Made by a program: the position numbers and the translations under genes | The notes under the pieces: model-generated | What the model saw: the letters and a program-made list of their open reading frames with translations, nothing else | Database searches by the model: none | What the model was told of the DNA's origin: nothing | Shown here: in pieces, positions 54,295 through 64,000 of the stretch | Layout of the letters: every line of letters begins with the position of its first letter | Position numbering within the stretch: position 1 is the first letter of the stretch | From: Lepiota brunneoincarnata | Lineage: Eukaryota > Basidiomycota > Agaricomycetes > Agaricales > Agaricaceae | Assembly: GCA_023014365.1 (NCBI GenBank) | Contig: JAEBUN010000005.1 | Span: 372,001 to 436,000 of the forward strand | Direction of reading: 5' to 3' | Length of the DNA stretch: 64,000 nt

Positions 54295-56992
54295 TCATCC
54301 TTCAGGGGCACCTCTCAGCCACTGGCGCCAAATTGATGGAGTCCAAGGAAATCCCATCTTCTCATCCTTGCAGGCTGCCATCACACAGGCCACTTGTCTG
54401 TTGTAGAGATCATCCATCCGGTCAGACCAACATCCCAAATCTTCACCTGATCCCTCATAAAGGTGTGTCAAGGGAAACCATGACACTTTTCTTTTGTTCT
54501 CGCCTCAACCTGAAGATCACAGTCAGTAGCACATTAAATATGAATGGAATAAGAACTCAGACCTGTGTATGAGACATATAAACCACAGATTACGTCTAAC
54601 TCATCCTGGCTTAATTTGTCATCCAAAAACTCATTCCCTGCCACATCTATAACAGAATACATGGGTGAACCATCATGATATTTGCCTGATGGGCCAGATA
54701 GGGCATCCTGTATACCAATGGTGTCAAGGGCGATGTGACAAATGAAGCCCCTATGCAACAATGCTGCTCAACCATGATACTGCATCAGAATGATCTGACA
54801 CTGCTGATGGTAGAATTCATAGTCTGTCTTAGTGAACTTGTGGTCTAGCAGATGAGGCAGGACTGATACTGGTCAAGAAAGCACCCCTGTGGGAAGGGCC
54901 CTGAGGGAAGCAGCAGATTGAAGTATGTGGAAATGTGTCCCAGCCATTATCAACTCCAGCACCATGTCTTTCTCCTTAATGTCACTTGCCATCCTGCAAA
55001 TGGAAAGAGCAGCTGTTGCAGTATACACAGCAAGTTTCCAGGGCACAGTGGACTCTGATCCAAAATCAAACATGTACATCTGATCAGTTGAGTTGACTAC
55101 AACTCGAATGAATTTCAACTAGCACGAGTTTATCAAGGTGTGAGGATTGGGGTCAGCTAAGTCCCACTCTTGGATATGTGGCTGTGGGGGAAGCTTCTCG
55201 GAAAAACAGGCAAGAAACTTTAAACATCTTTGACCCAATGGTGTGGGGAAAAATAGACTCTCCAAAGGTGTCCATGTAATCCCCAAAGTGTGAATCAAGC
55301 TCCTCCCATTCACAGGTCCAACCACGGCATCGTTCTCGCTTAGGTCTGCAGGGCCTGTGAAGCCAAACTGGTTATAAAGGATTTCCAAAGTCACACACTG
55401 CAAATTGTTGGCTACAAATTGGTCACCGTCTGCCAGATGTGTTGATACAGGAGCGAGTTGCATAGACTGCTCAACTTCCAGCACCTCCCCCCAAGGAATT
55501 TCAGCTGTGCTCACAGGAGCCTGACTTTGGTCTCCCCCCCCCTGAAACATCTCAACTGGGCTCACAGCAATCTCCTGGATTTCATACATGTCTTCATCAT
55601 CACTATCCTCCTTATCTTTCCCCCACTCTGTGCAACAGTGCCACTCATTGAAAACAGCATCATATTGTTTCTGCTCTAGGCTGTATTCCGCAAGTGTACT
55701 CTCTCATTCATCTCTCCCACAAGTTGTCGTGTAAACTTGGTGGGATCATCAAAATCCCAATCCCAGACAAAGACAGGTGCACTAGTAGTGGGTGGGTTCC
55801 TCTCTTGGTTCTCTCATTTTCAATGATCTAGTGGAGTTCCTCTTTCTTTATGCTTAGCAACAGCAGCCACACATTCTTGGAAGAATGGTTCCCAAATATT
55901 TCTCCCAGACTTGGTGCACTCCATTCTCACCATTCCTCCCTGGGAGAGGTACACACAAGCATCCGGTAAGCTTCCATCTGTGGGCTCATCGATCTCCATA
56001 TTGTAATCATCATCTGGTGGTTGTGGTTGGAAAGAGTCTGATTCCCATGGCATAAACTCATCACCGGTGTCAACATCAGAAGATGGGAGTGGCTGTTCAC
56101 AGGGTACATCAGAAAATGTGACAAGCAGCCAGTGGTCAGTAGCAGGAAAGTGAGGTGGTCTTGCAATCCAAGTGGTCACCAGCTGAAGTTCATGGGCACT
56201 TGGTGCAGGATATGAGGGATCCGTTGTAAGACTCCAACAGTACCATACAGGGACACTGATATTCACAAAATATGCAGGACTTGGCTGCAATGGCTGGGGT
56301 GGGAGATGGAGAATCACACCTGCTCAATTTATATCCCAGTATCTCTGCAACAGAGGTGCTGTCCAGAGGCTATTGAGCAGCACCTGATTGAACTTGCATG
56401 CCATTGTGACCTGAACAACCCATTTCGTGGGTGTGATTCCCTCATGATAGCCGGGGTCAACAATCTTGTGGATTTGCCAGTGAAGTAAGCCTAGCCAAAT
56501 ACTAAACCAGTCACATGCTTTGGTAGCAAGATGCTGTGCACACGATTCTGTGCCATGTTTTTCATGATACTCGAAACTAGAAGGGGCAAATGGACAAACA
56601 AAACTCAGGCTGTTCTTGGCCTTCAGAATTCCTATGACCTCATCCAGACTCTTCTCGATCACTAGCCACTGCAAAACAACCCATTCTGGCAAGCTTAATC
56701 CATCTGGGTTTGTGTGGGTAAATTTCTGTGGGATATGAGCCAGTGACTCTACCAATACACCACTGTAAGCCATGGGCATGGTGGGGACACAGCTCTACCA
56801 CTCTGTTTGTGCAGTCCACCATCGTGGTTGCTGGAAATTGTCGGTTGTCGAGGTACCTAGCACAAATGTATGAAAGCCCTCAAATGTATTATCCTCCACC
56901 AGCGTGAGGTCGTGCTGGCTGTTGGGTGAATAGAAGGTGTCACCATTCACAATAGTGACTCGTCCTGACATGATGGATATCCTGCCAGACAA
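54295..56992 (-). pseudogene. Uncharacterised Agaricomycete protein gene, broken
   Basis: Minus-strand blocks in order: SPNSQHDLTLVEDNTFEGFH, then YSGVLVESLAHIPQKFTHT and SFVCPFAPSSFEYHEKHGTE with KACDWFSIWLGLLH. Next come NISVPVWYCW, PVFVWDWDFDDPTKFTRQLV, FGSESTVPWKLAVYTATAAL with AGTHFHILQ, ICHIALDTIGIQDALSGPSG, LSQDELDVICGLYV and SWFPLTHLYEGSGEDLGCWS. I know this block order from a large, uncharacterised Agaricomycete family; no enzyme motif is evident. A TGA replaces Arg after QYHG near 54770, another stop follows WTAQTEW, and shifts occur, so this copy is broken. Palindrome clusters lie on both sides. Confidence 0.6.
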
Positions 56993-56994
56993 TG

Positions 56995-57111
56995 TCCAAG
57001 GAGATCCTCAGACAAATGCTGGTAGAAATATTTCAAACTCTTCGTCTAGGGAGATCCTTAGACAAAAGCTCTGGTGTTGACTTGAACTGCACATCTGAGG
57101 AGATCCTCAGA
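56995..57111. repeat. 18-bp palindromic motif, cluster 2 (three copies)
   Basis: TCCAAGGAGATCCTCAGA (56995-57012), TCTAGGGAGATCCTTAGA (57045-57062) and TCTGAGGAGATCCTCAGA (57094-57111), spaced about 50 bp. All share the core GGAGATCC. Located just upstream of the broken gene at 54295-56992. Confidence 0.75.
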
Positions 57112-57424
57112 CAATGGTTCCAAGCTTAGGGTGTCAGGTGAAGCGGTGATACCTATTAAGAAATCAGTCAAATAAAATGAGGAGTGGTTTCTTGACTTAC
57201 ACTAATGTGTGCCCACAGTTGCCAACTTGGGGGGAAGCTGTGGTGGTGGTTGCTTGGGACTCTAATGGATCACAGCATCGATGGATCAGGTACATCACCT
57301 GACCTCCAACAAATTTCTCATTGTGTGATGCTGACAGTGAGTACACCAACACCTCATCACTGTAACTTTGACTCAATCATTGGAACAACCCAACAACTTA
57401 CACTTGTCTTTAGAGTTGTAGCAG

Positions 57425-57493
57425 TCTTTGGATCTCCAAAGACCTCTGCTCCTCATTATGGCCTTGGGATGACAGTCTTTGGATCTCCAAAGA
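57425..57493. repeat. 18-bp palindromic motif, cluster 3 (two copies, inverted core)
   Basis: TCTTTGGATCTCCAAAGA at 57425-57442 and 57476-57493, perfect palindromes with 8-base arms. The core GGATCTCC is the reverse complement of the core in clusters 1 and 2. The arm bases differ from cluster 1 in a paired way (GA/TC versus TT/AA). Confidence 0.75.
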
Positions 57494-57499
57494 TCTTTC

Positions 57500-58967
57500 T
57501 ACTCCCCTGGCATGGCTTTGTGATGATGATCTGTATACATGAAGAGTATGATGCAACAGTATCCCAAGGAAACAGATCTTGGATTTTTGCACCCCCATAC
57601 ACCATTCTGGCCTGACTCTCAGTACACTTGTATCATTCTTACGTTTACCTATTTAGTGCAGAAATGCCTACTATATTTCCACACAGAGAAACCATCTTCT
57701 TGAGCAAGGCACATCCACCTATCATACACAAGGATGTGGCTTCAGATCTATAGTATAATCTGGGAGGGATCAAGAGAATGCCAAGTGGAGACAACCACAG
57801 GCACCTTGTACCCCTGATGTCTTAAGTTGCCTTGACTGGGAGGATTAAGTGTAGTAAGAAGGAATGCTGGAGGAAGATAGAAACTACATGGCAACATAAC
57901 TCTCTTGTAAGCCAGATCTGCAGGCTTACACAAACATACCTCAACATACTTGGACTGGTACCGTGATGCCCGCACCACTACACTAGCCTGGCTCAATTCA
58001 TGCTCAACATGACTTACACGTACGTGGCTGAACTATACAAGTACCAAGGCATGCATCCAACACAAATTTCTTCGTTTTTACCATCTCTTGTTGTCTTCCC
58101 CCCTCCTTGTAGTTTATTCTGTGCCCTTCCAGTTCTGGTCTAATCGCGGTTGATAAAAACCTTCTCTGTGCCTCATTTTCTTCTGCCCCACATCTCCAAA
58201 CATACCTTGGACCAGTAGAATAAAAGTAGGACAGATCATATCATGCGAATACTCAGTGAATTATTTACTCCACCTTCTCTTGCCCCTCTTCTCCCTCTAT
58301 CTCGCCTTGAGGATTAAAGCCCAGCGACTGATGGACATGGTCACACTCACATCCTGACCGCCTTCCCCTCTCCTCAAGGGGATGAAATGCTTACATATTG
58401 GATATGTGATAACTAGCAAAGCAGACATTGCTGATTGATCAAGACCTTATCTGAAAGTGCCAAGTCGTGTTGCAGACTACTGGGCACAATTGGACATGTC
58501 TGTAACTACATACACATATCCCTCCCACTTCTACTGGTCATGATCTTTCCCACTCAACTTCTTGGAGACCTTTGTGGGCAACTGTGTTGCCTCATGAATC
58601 TTGATGTGGATGGTTATTTTAATCTATCTGAAGGTTAGCTCCCACAAAACCCTGCTATGACAATCTACTCACTTTTCTTTTCTTGCAAGATTTCCTTCCA
58701 CCACTTTCCCCCAACCCACACTTATGACCATTTGTGGATGCTATGCTACCAGCAATGGCACTATTGCTTCCATCTGTAGCTGCTGCAGTCTTGGTTGTAT
58801 TGGCACCTCTTGATTCAGTGATGACTGCATTCCCATGTGTGCTGGTACCAGCATGCTCCCTGTTCATGCTTGCAACATCATGGTCTGGCACCTGCCTGAT
58901 AACTATGGAGCTTCTCAGCAAAGTGGGGCATTGTAGGTCAAGCTGTCTCACCTTCCACCTTGGCTGA
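57500..58967. other. Stretch before gypsy Z, no gene recognised
   Basis: No frame with recognisable content. A minus-strand frame (58951-58655) is Ser/Ala/Thr-rich and ends near a basic KSCKKRK stretch, but nothing supports it as a gene. Confidence 0.4.
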
Positions 58968-59374
58968 TGTAAGGGGACACTCCAGACACCTCAGCAACAC
59001 CTCCATTAACCCTATCAACACCCCTGTACCCTCCAACGCATTATATATCCCTCCCTTCAAATGCTCACACTGCAAACACAGCCAGAATACTCCATACACT
59101 CCCTCACTGTCCAGATAAAACCCTCCCTCATTTCCTCTCATTCCTACAGACTCTAGACTGTCATATTCACATCCCACATTTGTTTCAACCACACCAGGCC
59201 TTGTGCAACCTAGAGACACCACAGCTAGGCCTGGTTCGATTTATATTGATTATATAAGTTAGGTATATACATAGTTTTCGCCTGCAGGGCTTTCCTCATC
59301 CTATTCTCTTAGGATTTCCCTGCAGTCGTTTCGGCTCCCCCTGAGCTGTCAAGGCCTCCCAGGTCGCCCTAACA
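58968..59374 (+). repeat. 5' LTR of gypsy element Z
   Basis: The right edge CCCTAACA is firm because the priming site follows. The left edge TGTAAGGGG (58968) is inferred from partial inversion with CCCTAACA and from length (407 bp). TATATACATA at 59264 is followed 34 bp later by ATCCTATTCT (59298-59307). Confidence 0.65.
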
Positions 59375-59376
59375 GA

Positions 59377-59386
59377 AGAATAGGAT
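59377..59386 (+). promoter_or_regulatory. Self-priming primer-binding site, element Z
   Basis: AGAATAGGAT lies two bases inside the LTR edge and is the exact reverse complement of ATCCTATTCT at 59298-59307 in the LTR. The match is 10 bases, shorter than in families 1 and 2, but the position and the distance to the TATA box agree. Confidence 0.65.
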
Positions 59387-59507
59387 CCCCGGAGAGACCA
59401 GTCTTGTGTCTATAGGCCCTACCGTGTCCGGAACGTGTTCTACGACCCAGTAGTAACCTATCCCCCCAATACTCCTCTCTCTCACCGACCTACCTTGTCC
59501 CACACTC

Positions 59508-60709
59508 ATGTCACAGCAAAATACGCCAGAAAACGGGCCTTCGGACCCATTGGCTATGATTGCTCAGCTCCAACAGGACATGGCATCCATAATGACCAGG
59601 CAGGCCGACTCCAAACTGGCCCTCACAGAGGTCATCCAGTCAATTCAAACCACACTCCAAGAACTTTCCCAATGCCCCAAAACCCCAAATCCCCCAACAC
59701 CATCCCACCTGTCTCTAACTCTCCCCCTTCTTCTACTCAACATCCCCATTCCTCAAAGGTTAAGCCGGCGACTCCACCAGACTTCTCCAGGGACCGGACG
59801 CGTGGAAGAGCGTTCTTAAACTTGTGTAACACCTACCTGCAACTCTGCCCCACGCATTTTTCATCAGACCAACAGAAGATACTCTGGGCCATGTCTTTTA
59901 TGAAGGAGGGGCGCGCCGCTAAGTGGACAGACCAAATTTTCCGATGGGAAGAGAGGAATCAAGGGGCAGAAAGATTTTTAGACTGGGAGGACTTCCAGGA
60001 TGAGTTCCGTAAGCACTTCCTCCCCGTAGACTCCAAAGCGGCTGCTGTCAATCGCCTGGAAGGCACAGAGTACTTCCAGTGAAACAGGAGCGTCGAGGAC
60101 TACCTGGACGAATTCCTGGAGCTTATTTCGGACTCCGGATACCAAGATGACAAGACCATCATCATCAAATTCCGTCGAGGTCTCCAGCCAGCGATCCAAA
60201 CTGCCGTAGCCACGATGACGGCTAATCGCCCCTCGGATTACGCTCCGGAGGCTTGGTACAAGGCAGTGCAACTCATAGACCAAAACCGAGCTGCAAACGA
60301 AGCTTTCCAAGCCCTCGGACGGACTCAGACACCCCCGGCCAAGCCCTCTGCCCATTCCTATCACCTCGTGCCTCTCCCTACAGCCACACCCGCCGTGTTG
60401 CCATCAACTCCCCCCCCACTGATTTGCTCTTTTGCCCATGTCGCTCCTATGCCGGCAAAGCCGGTCCCGATGGATATTGATGCAACTAGGAAGACTTTGG
60501 CAACTCCAGCGCTGTGTTATAGATGCCACCAACCAGGCCACATCAAATCCGAATGCCCCATGCGTTTTGACATTTGCTATCTGGATGTCGAGGAGAAAGA
60601 GGCCTTAATTCAAAAGTTGCTGGCTGATAAGGATGCCGTGGAAGTTCAGGAGTCGTTAGAGCAGTTAGGGAGTGAGGAGGATACAGATTTTGTCTCAAGC
60701 GGTTGGTGA
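59508..60709 (+). pseudogene. gypsy element Z gag (frameshift and one TGA)
   Basis: It starts MSQQNTPENGPSDPLAMIAQ with a helical stretch (LQQDMASIMTRQADSKLAL), shifts frame near 59670-59740, then continues with the capsid core (FLNLCNTYLQLCP, KILWAMSFMKEGRAAKWTDQ, WEDFQDEFRKHFLPVDSKAA). A TGA at 60080-60082 stands where Trp would fit, followed by SVEDYLDEFLELISDSGY. One zinc knuckle CYRCHQPGHIKSEC and an acidic end (EQLGSEEDTDFVSSGW) complete it. The gag stop at 60707-60709 overlaps pol. Confidence 0.87.
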
Positions 60710-63700
60710 ACTGTGTGCCCCAACCGCCTACAGGGAGTAGGTACAGTGTATTGCCCCTAGACCCAATAGACAACACTGTTCCTACCCGGAATTCAATCCC
60801 TGTACAAGCCACACCCCCTATAAGACCTCCTCTGTTAAAGAGGCCGAGACGGCCGAAATGGGAACAACGTCTACCCCCTATATTCAAGATAGCGTCTGCA
60901 GAGTCTCGGCGGTCACTTCATCTGACTGTGGAACTAGAGACAACGGACACGTCTGAAAGGAAGGTCACCCAAGCCCTCCTGGATAGCGGGGCGACCGGTT
61001 GTTTCGTCGACCGTGATTTTGTGCGGAAGAACCGTCTCAACACTCGCCCCCTCTCCCAACCCATCCCAGTCTTCAATGTTGATGGCACCGAAAACGAAGC
61101 TGGCTCAATTACCAAAGTCCTAGACGTCACCCTTCACTATAAGTCCCATTCAGAGCGTACTGCCCTTGCTGTCACTTCCCTCAGAAGGCAAGACCTATTG
61201 TTAGGCTTTTCATGGTTAAGGGAGCACAACCCCGAAGTAGATTGGCAAATGGGTGAAGTCCGTATGACTTGCTGCCCAGACAGATGTTGTACGCTCTGTA
61301 AGGAACAACTAAAGACCAAACGGAAGGTCCGAAGGGCTAAGCTTAGAGCGACCTCTATGTGTTCGGAAGGCCCCCATCCACTCTGGGATGATGATTGGGA
61401 AGATGTCCGAGAAATCCCGGGTCTCCAACCGAAATCCGCACCGGAGACGTCAGATGGCAAACACATTTGGGCCACAGTCCTCTACCCAGACCCCCAGTTC
61501 ATCCGAGCAACCGGTACTACTTCTCAGAGGCTTGCCGAAGCCTTCCATCACAACTCACAATTGTCTCAAACATCCCCTAGACTGTCTGGCTCCCTAGGCT
61601 CGATCCCCGAACACCTCCGTGACTTCTCTGTGGTATTTGAAAAGGAATCTTTTGATTCTCTTCCAGAGCAGAGGCCCTGGGACCATGCCATCGAACTCAC
61701 TCCAGGAGCAACACTGGTCGGCTGTAAGGTATACCCCTTAGCCCCCTCCAAGCAGTCGGAGCTCGACTCCTTCATACAGGAGAACCTAACTTCGGGAAGG
61801 ATTTGTGCTTCCAAATCCCTGATGGCTTCTCCGGTATTCTTCATCAAGAAGAAGGATGGTTCGCTCTGGCTGGTCCAGGATTACCGAGCCCTTAATGCGA
61901 TCACAGTGAAGAATAAATACCCACTCCCACTCATCTCTGAGCTTGTCAACCAGCTCCAGGGGGCTAGATACTTCACTAAACTTGACGTCCGATGGGGTTT
62001 CAATAATGTGCGCATTAAACCTGGAGACGAGTGGAAGGCAGCATTCCGTACCAACCGAGGCCTCTTCGAGCCCCTGGTGATGTTCTTTGGACTCACCAAT
62101 AGCCCAGCCACTTTCCAAACGATGATGAACGATATTTTCAGGGATCTCATTGCAGAAGGAGTCGTTGTGGTGTACTTAGACGATATTCTTATCTTCACGA
62201 AGACCATAGAGGAGCACAGGGAAGTCACCCGCTGGGTTTTAGAGATACTTCGCCACCATAAACTCTACCTCCGGCCGGAGAAGTGCGAGTTTGAGAAAAC
62301 GAGAGTGGAATACCTGGGGCTTATCATTTCGGAAGATAAGGTAGAGATGGACCCGGTGAAGGTTGCCGGAGTACAGGAATGGCTGGAACCCGCAGACAAA
62401 CGAGAGGTCCAAGCGTTCCTGGGCTTTGTGAATTTCTACAGACAATTTGTCCAAGACTTCTCACATCATGCCCGCCCCCTGTTCGATCTCACCAAGTCTG
62501 ACTCTCCTTGGCAGTGGGGGGAACTGGAACGCGACGCTTTCACTATCCTTAAGAGACTGATCACGTCCGCACCCGTTCTTGCCTCTCCGGACACCTCCTT
62601 ACCCTTCCGAGTAGAAGCAGATAGTTCCGACTTTGCCACTGGAGCAGTACTCTCCCAACGATCGGAGGAAGGCAAATGGCACCCCATAGCATTCTACTCC
62701 AAATCCCTGGACCAAGCGCAGCGGAACTACGAGATCCATGACAAGGAGATGTTGGCGATCATCCGGGCACTTGAAGAGTGGCGGCATTTCTTAGAAGGAG
62801 CCCCCCATACCGTAGAAATCTGGTCGGATCACTGTAACCTGGAGTACTTCATGACGGCAAAGAAACTCAATCGTCGCCAAGCTCGCTGGTCTCTTACTCT
62901 GGCTCGCTTTGACTTCGAACTTCATCACAGATCCGGTAGATCAATGGGGAAGGTGGATGCCCTATCCCGGCGGGCAGACCACAGCTCCAGAGCTCGCGAC
63001 AACGAGGACATCGTTCTCTTAACCAGGGAGAAGTTCGCCATCCGGGCCCTTGAGGGAATTCAAGTCACCGGTGAAGAACAAACCCTCCTATGGGACATCC
63101 GAGCAGGAAATCGTTCTGAAGCTGCCGAAGAGGCAGTGGCAACGGCGGCTCGTAGGCTCAAGGAGTCCTCCTCCCGAACTGTGCACTCTTCCGAGTGGTC
63201 AAAGGTGGACGGGCTACTCTTATTCTGAGGCAGGATCTATGTCCCAGACATCAGTGACCTCCGACGCTGCATTGTGGCTCTCTGCCACAATTCTCCGGTT
63301 GGAGGGCATGCAGGTCGCTGGAAGACACTCGAACTGGTCTCCCGGAACTACTGGTAGCCGCAGATGTCCCGCTTCGTCAGTCAGTACGTCTCCACTTGCG
63401 ACCTGTGCCTTCGAGTGAAACCCCACCGTCACCTCCCGACCAGAGAACTCCACCCCCTGCCCATCCCCGAGTCCCATTGGGACACCATCAGTGTAGACTT
63501 CATCGTAGAGCTCCCCCCTTCAGCAGGGTATGATTCCGTGATGACAGTGGTCAATTCGGCCTCTAAACAAGCCCATTTCATCCCTACCTACACCACAGTG
63601 ACCGCAGAAGGAGCCGCGCGACTGTTCTTACACAACGTATGGAAACTGCACGGACTCCCCAAACAGGTAGTGTCAGACCGAGGCCCCCAGTTCATCATGG

Positions 63701-64000
63701 AATTCACGAAGGAACTTTACTGGAAGCTAGGAATTAAAGTAGCGAGCACAACCGTGTGGCACCCCCAAGCGGATGGTCAAACCGAAAGGGTTAATCAGGA
63801 GTTAGACCAATACCTTCAAATCTTCGTCAACGAGAGGCAAGATGACTGGTTAGACCTCCTCCCCCTGGCCAAGTTTCAACACAACAACCATGTCCACGCC
63901 TCAACCCAACACTCCCTCTTTCTCCTTGACACCGGTAGACACCCCCGAATGGGTTTCAAACCTCATCAACGACCCTCACGCCTGGAAACCATTAACGAAT
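60676..64000 (+). pseudogene. gypsy element Z pol (PR-RT-RNaseH-INT, partial, two stops)
   Basis: In frame -1 relative to gag, open from 60676. Protease ALLDSGATGCFVDRDF, RT LVQDYRALNAITVKNKYPLP and YLDD at 62173-62184, RNase H RVEADSSDFATGAVLSQ and DHCNLEYFMTAKKLNRRQAR, integrase CDLCLRVKPH, VDFIVELPPS, SDRGPQF and ERVNQELDQYL. TGA at 63226-63228 (Arg CGA expected before GRIYVP) and TAG at 63355-63357 (Trp TGG expected in NYW-W-PQ) break the integrase. It remains open from there to the window end. No chromodomain is reached. Confidence 0.9.

Larger units (their letters stand above)
58968..64000 (+). mobile_element. Ty3/gypsy element Z (runs off the window)
   Basis: 5' LTR (58968-59374), self-priming site, gag (59508-60709) and pol (from 60676) with PR, RT, RNase H and integrase up to the window edge. 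CpG is abundant, so it looks young, but gag has a frameshift and a stop, and pol has two stops. The 3' part is beyond the window. Confidence 0.9.

Noticed and set aside
58655..58951. Minus-strand frame with a basic KKRK stretch as a nuclear protein
   Set aside because: Low-complexity composition only; no start, no homology recognised.

Overview
This window is fungal. The genes with clear splice sites carry many introns of roughly 45-60 bp, and the protein families seen (chromodomain Ty3/gypsy elements, Plavaka transposase, Helitron, Agaricomycete-only membrane and P-loop families) point to a mushroom-forming basidiomycete (Agaricomycetes). The species cannot be told from the sequence. No rRNA, tRNA or CRISPR array was seen. 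Most of the window is transposable element, with one CpG-rich island of host-type genes at about 19.5-27 kb.

Left part (1-19.5 kb) is a nest of insertions. A Ty1/copia end (+, 1-1158) sits in gypsy copy C (-, 1159-8731). C sits in the gag of gypsy element D (-, 8732-11431), and D abuts the decayed chromovirus E (+, 11432 to about 15.5 kb). Two solo LTRs of the D family lie in E and in a Tc1 relic, with matching 5-bp target duplications GTTTT and CCACC. A third solo LTR (GGAAG duplication) and a Tc1/mariner element with terminal repeats follow.

Middle (19.5-33.1 kb): a complete 7-exon gene for a P-loop NTPase with a duplicated N-terminal domain, a CorA-like fragment, a spliced membrane-protein gene, and a spliced cis-prenyltransferase lacking its N-terminal catalytic block. 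A decayed Helitron (-) follows.

Right-centre (33.2-48.9 kb): gypsy copy A (old) is split by copy B (young, GGGAA duplication, LTRs differing at 2 of 390 bases). A, B and C form one family with an unusual layout: a small two-helix membrane ORF in frame with Gag behind a shared TAG, Gag, Pol with chromodomain, and a third ORF with three zinc knuckles overlapping the end of pol. Right part (49-64 kb): a Plavaka-like transposase relic, a broken Agaricomycete gene bracketed by 18-bp palindromes, and a CpG-rich gypsy element Z running off the window.

In three gypsy families (A/B/C, D, Z) the sequence just inside the 5' LTR is complementary to an LTR segment 33-35 bp downstream of a TATA box. This is the signature of Tf1-type self-primed reverse transcription. 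Old copies show CpG loss and CGA-to-TGA stops, consistent with decay of methylated cytosine.
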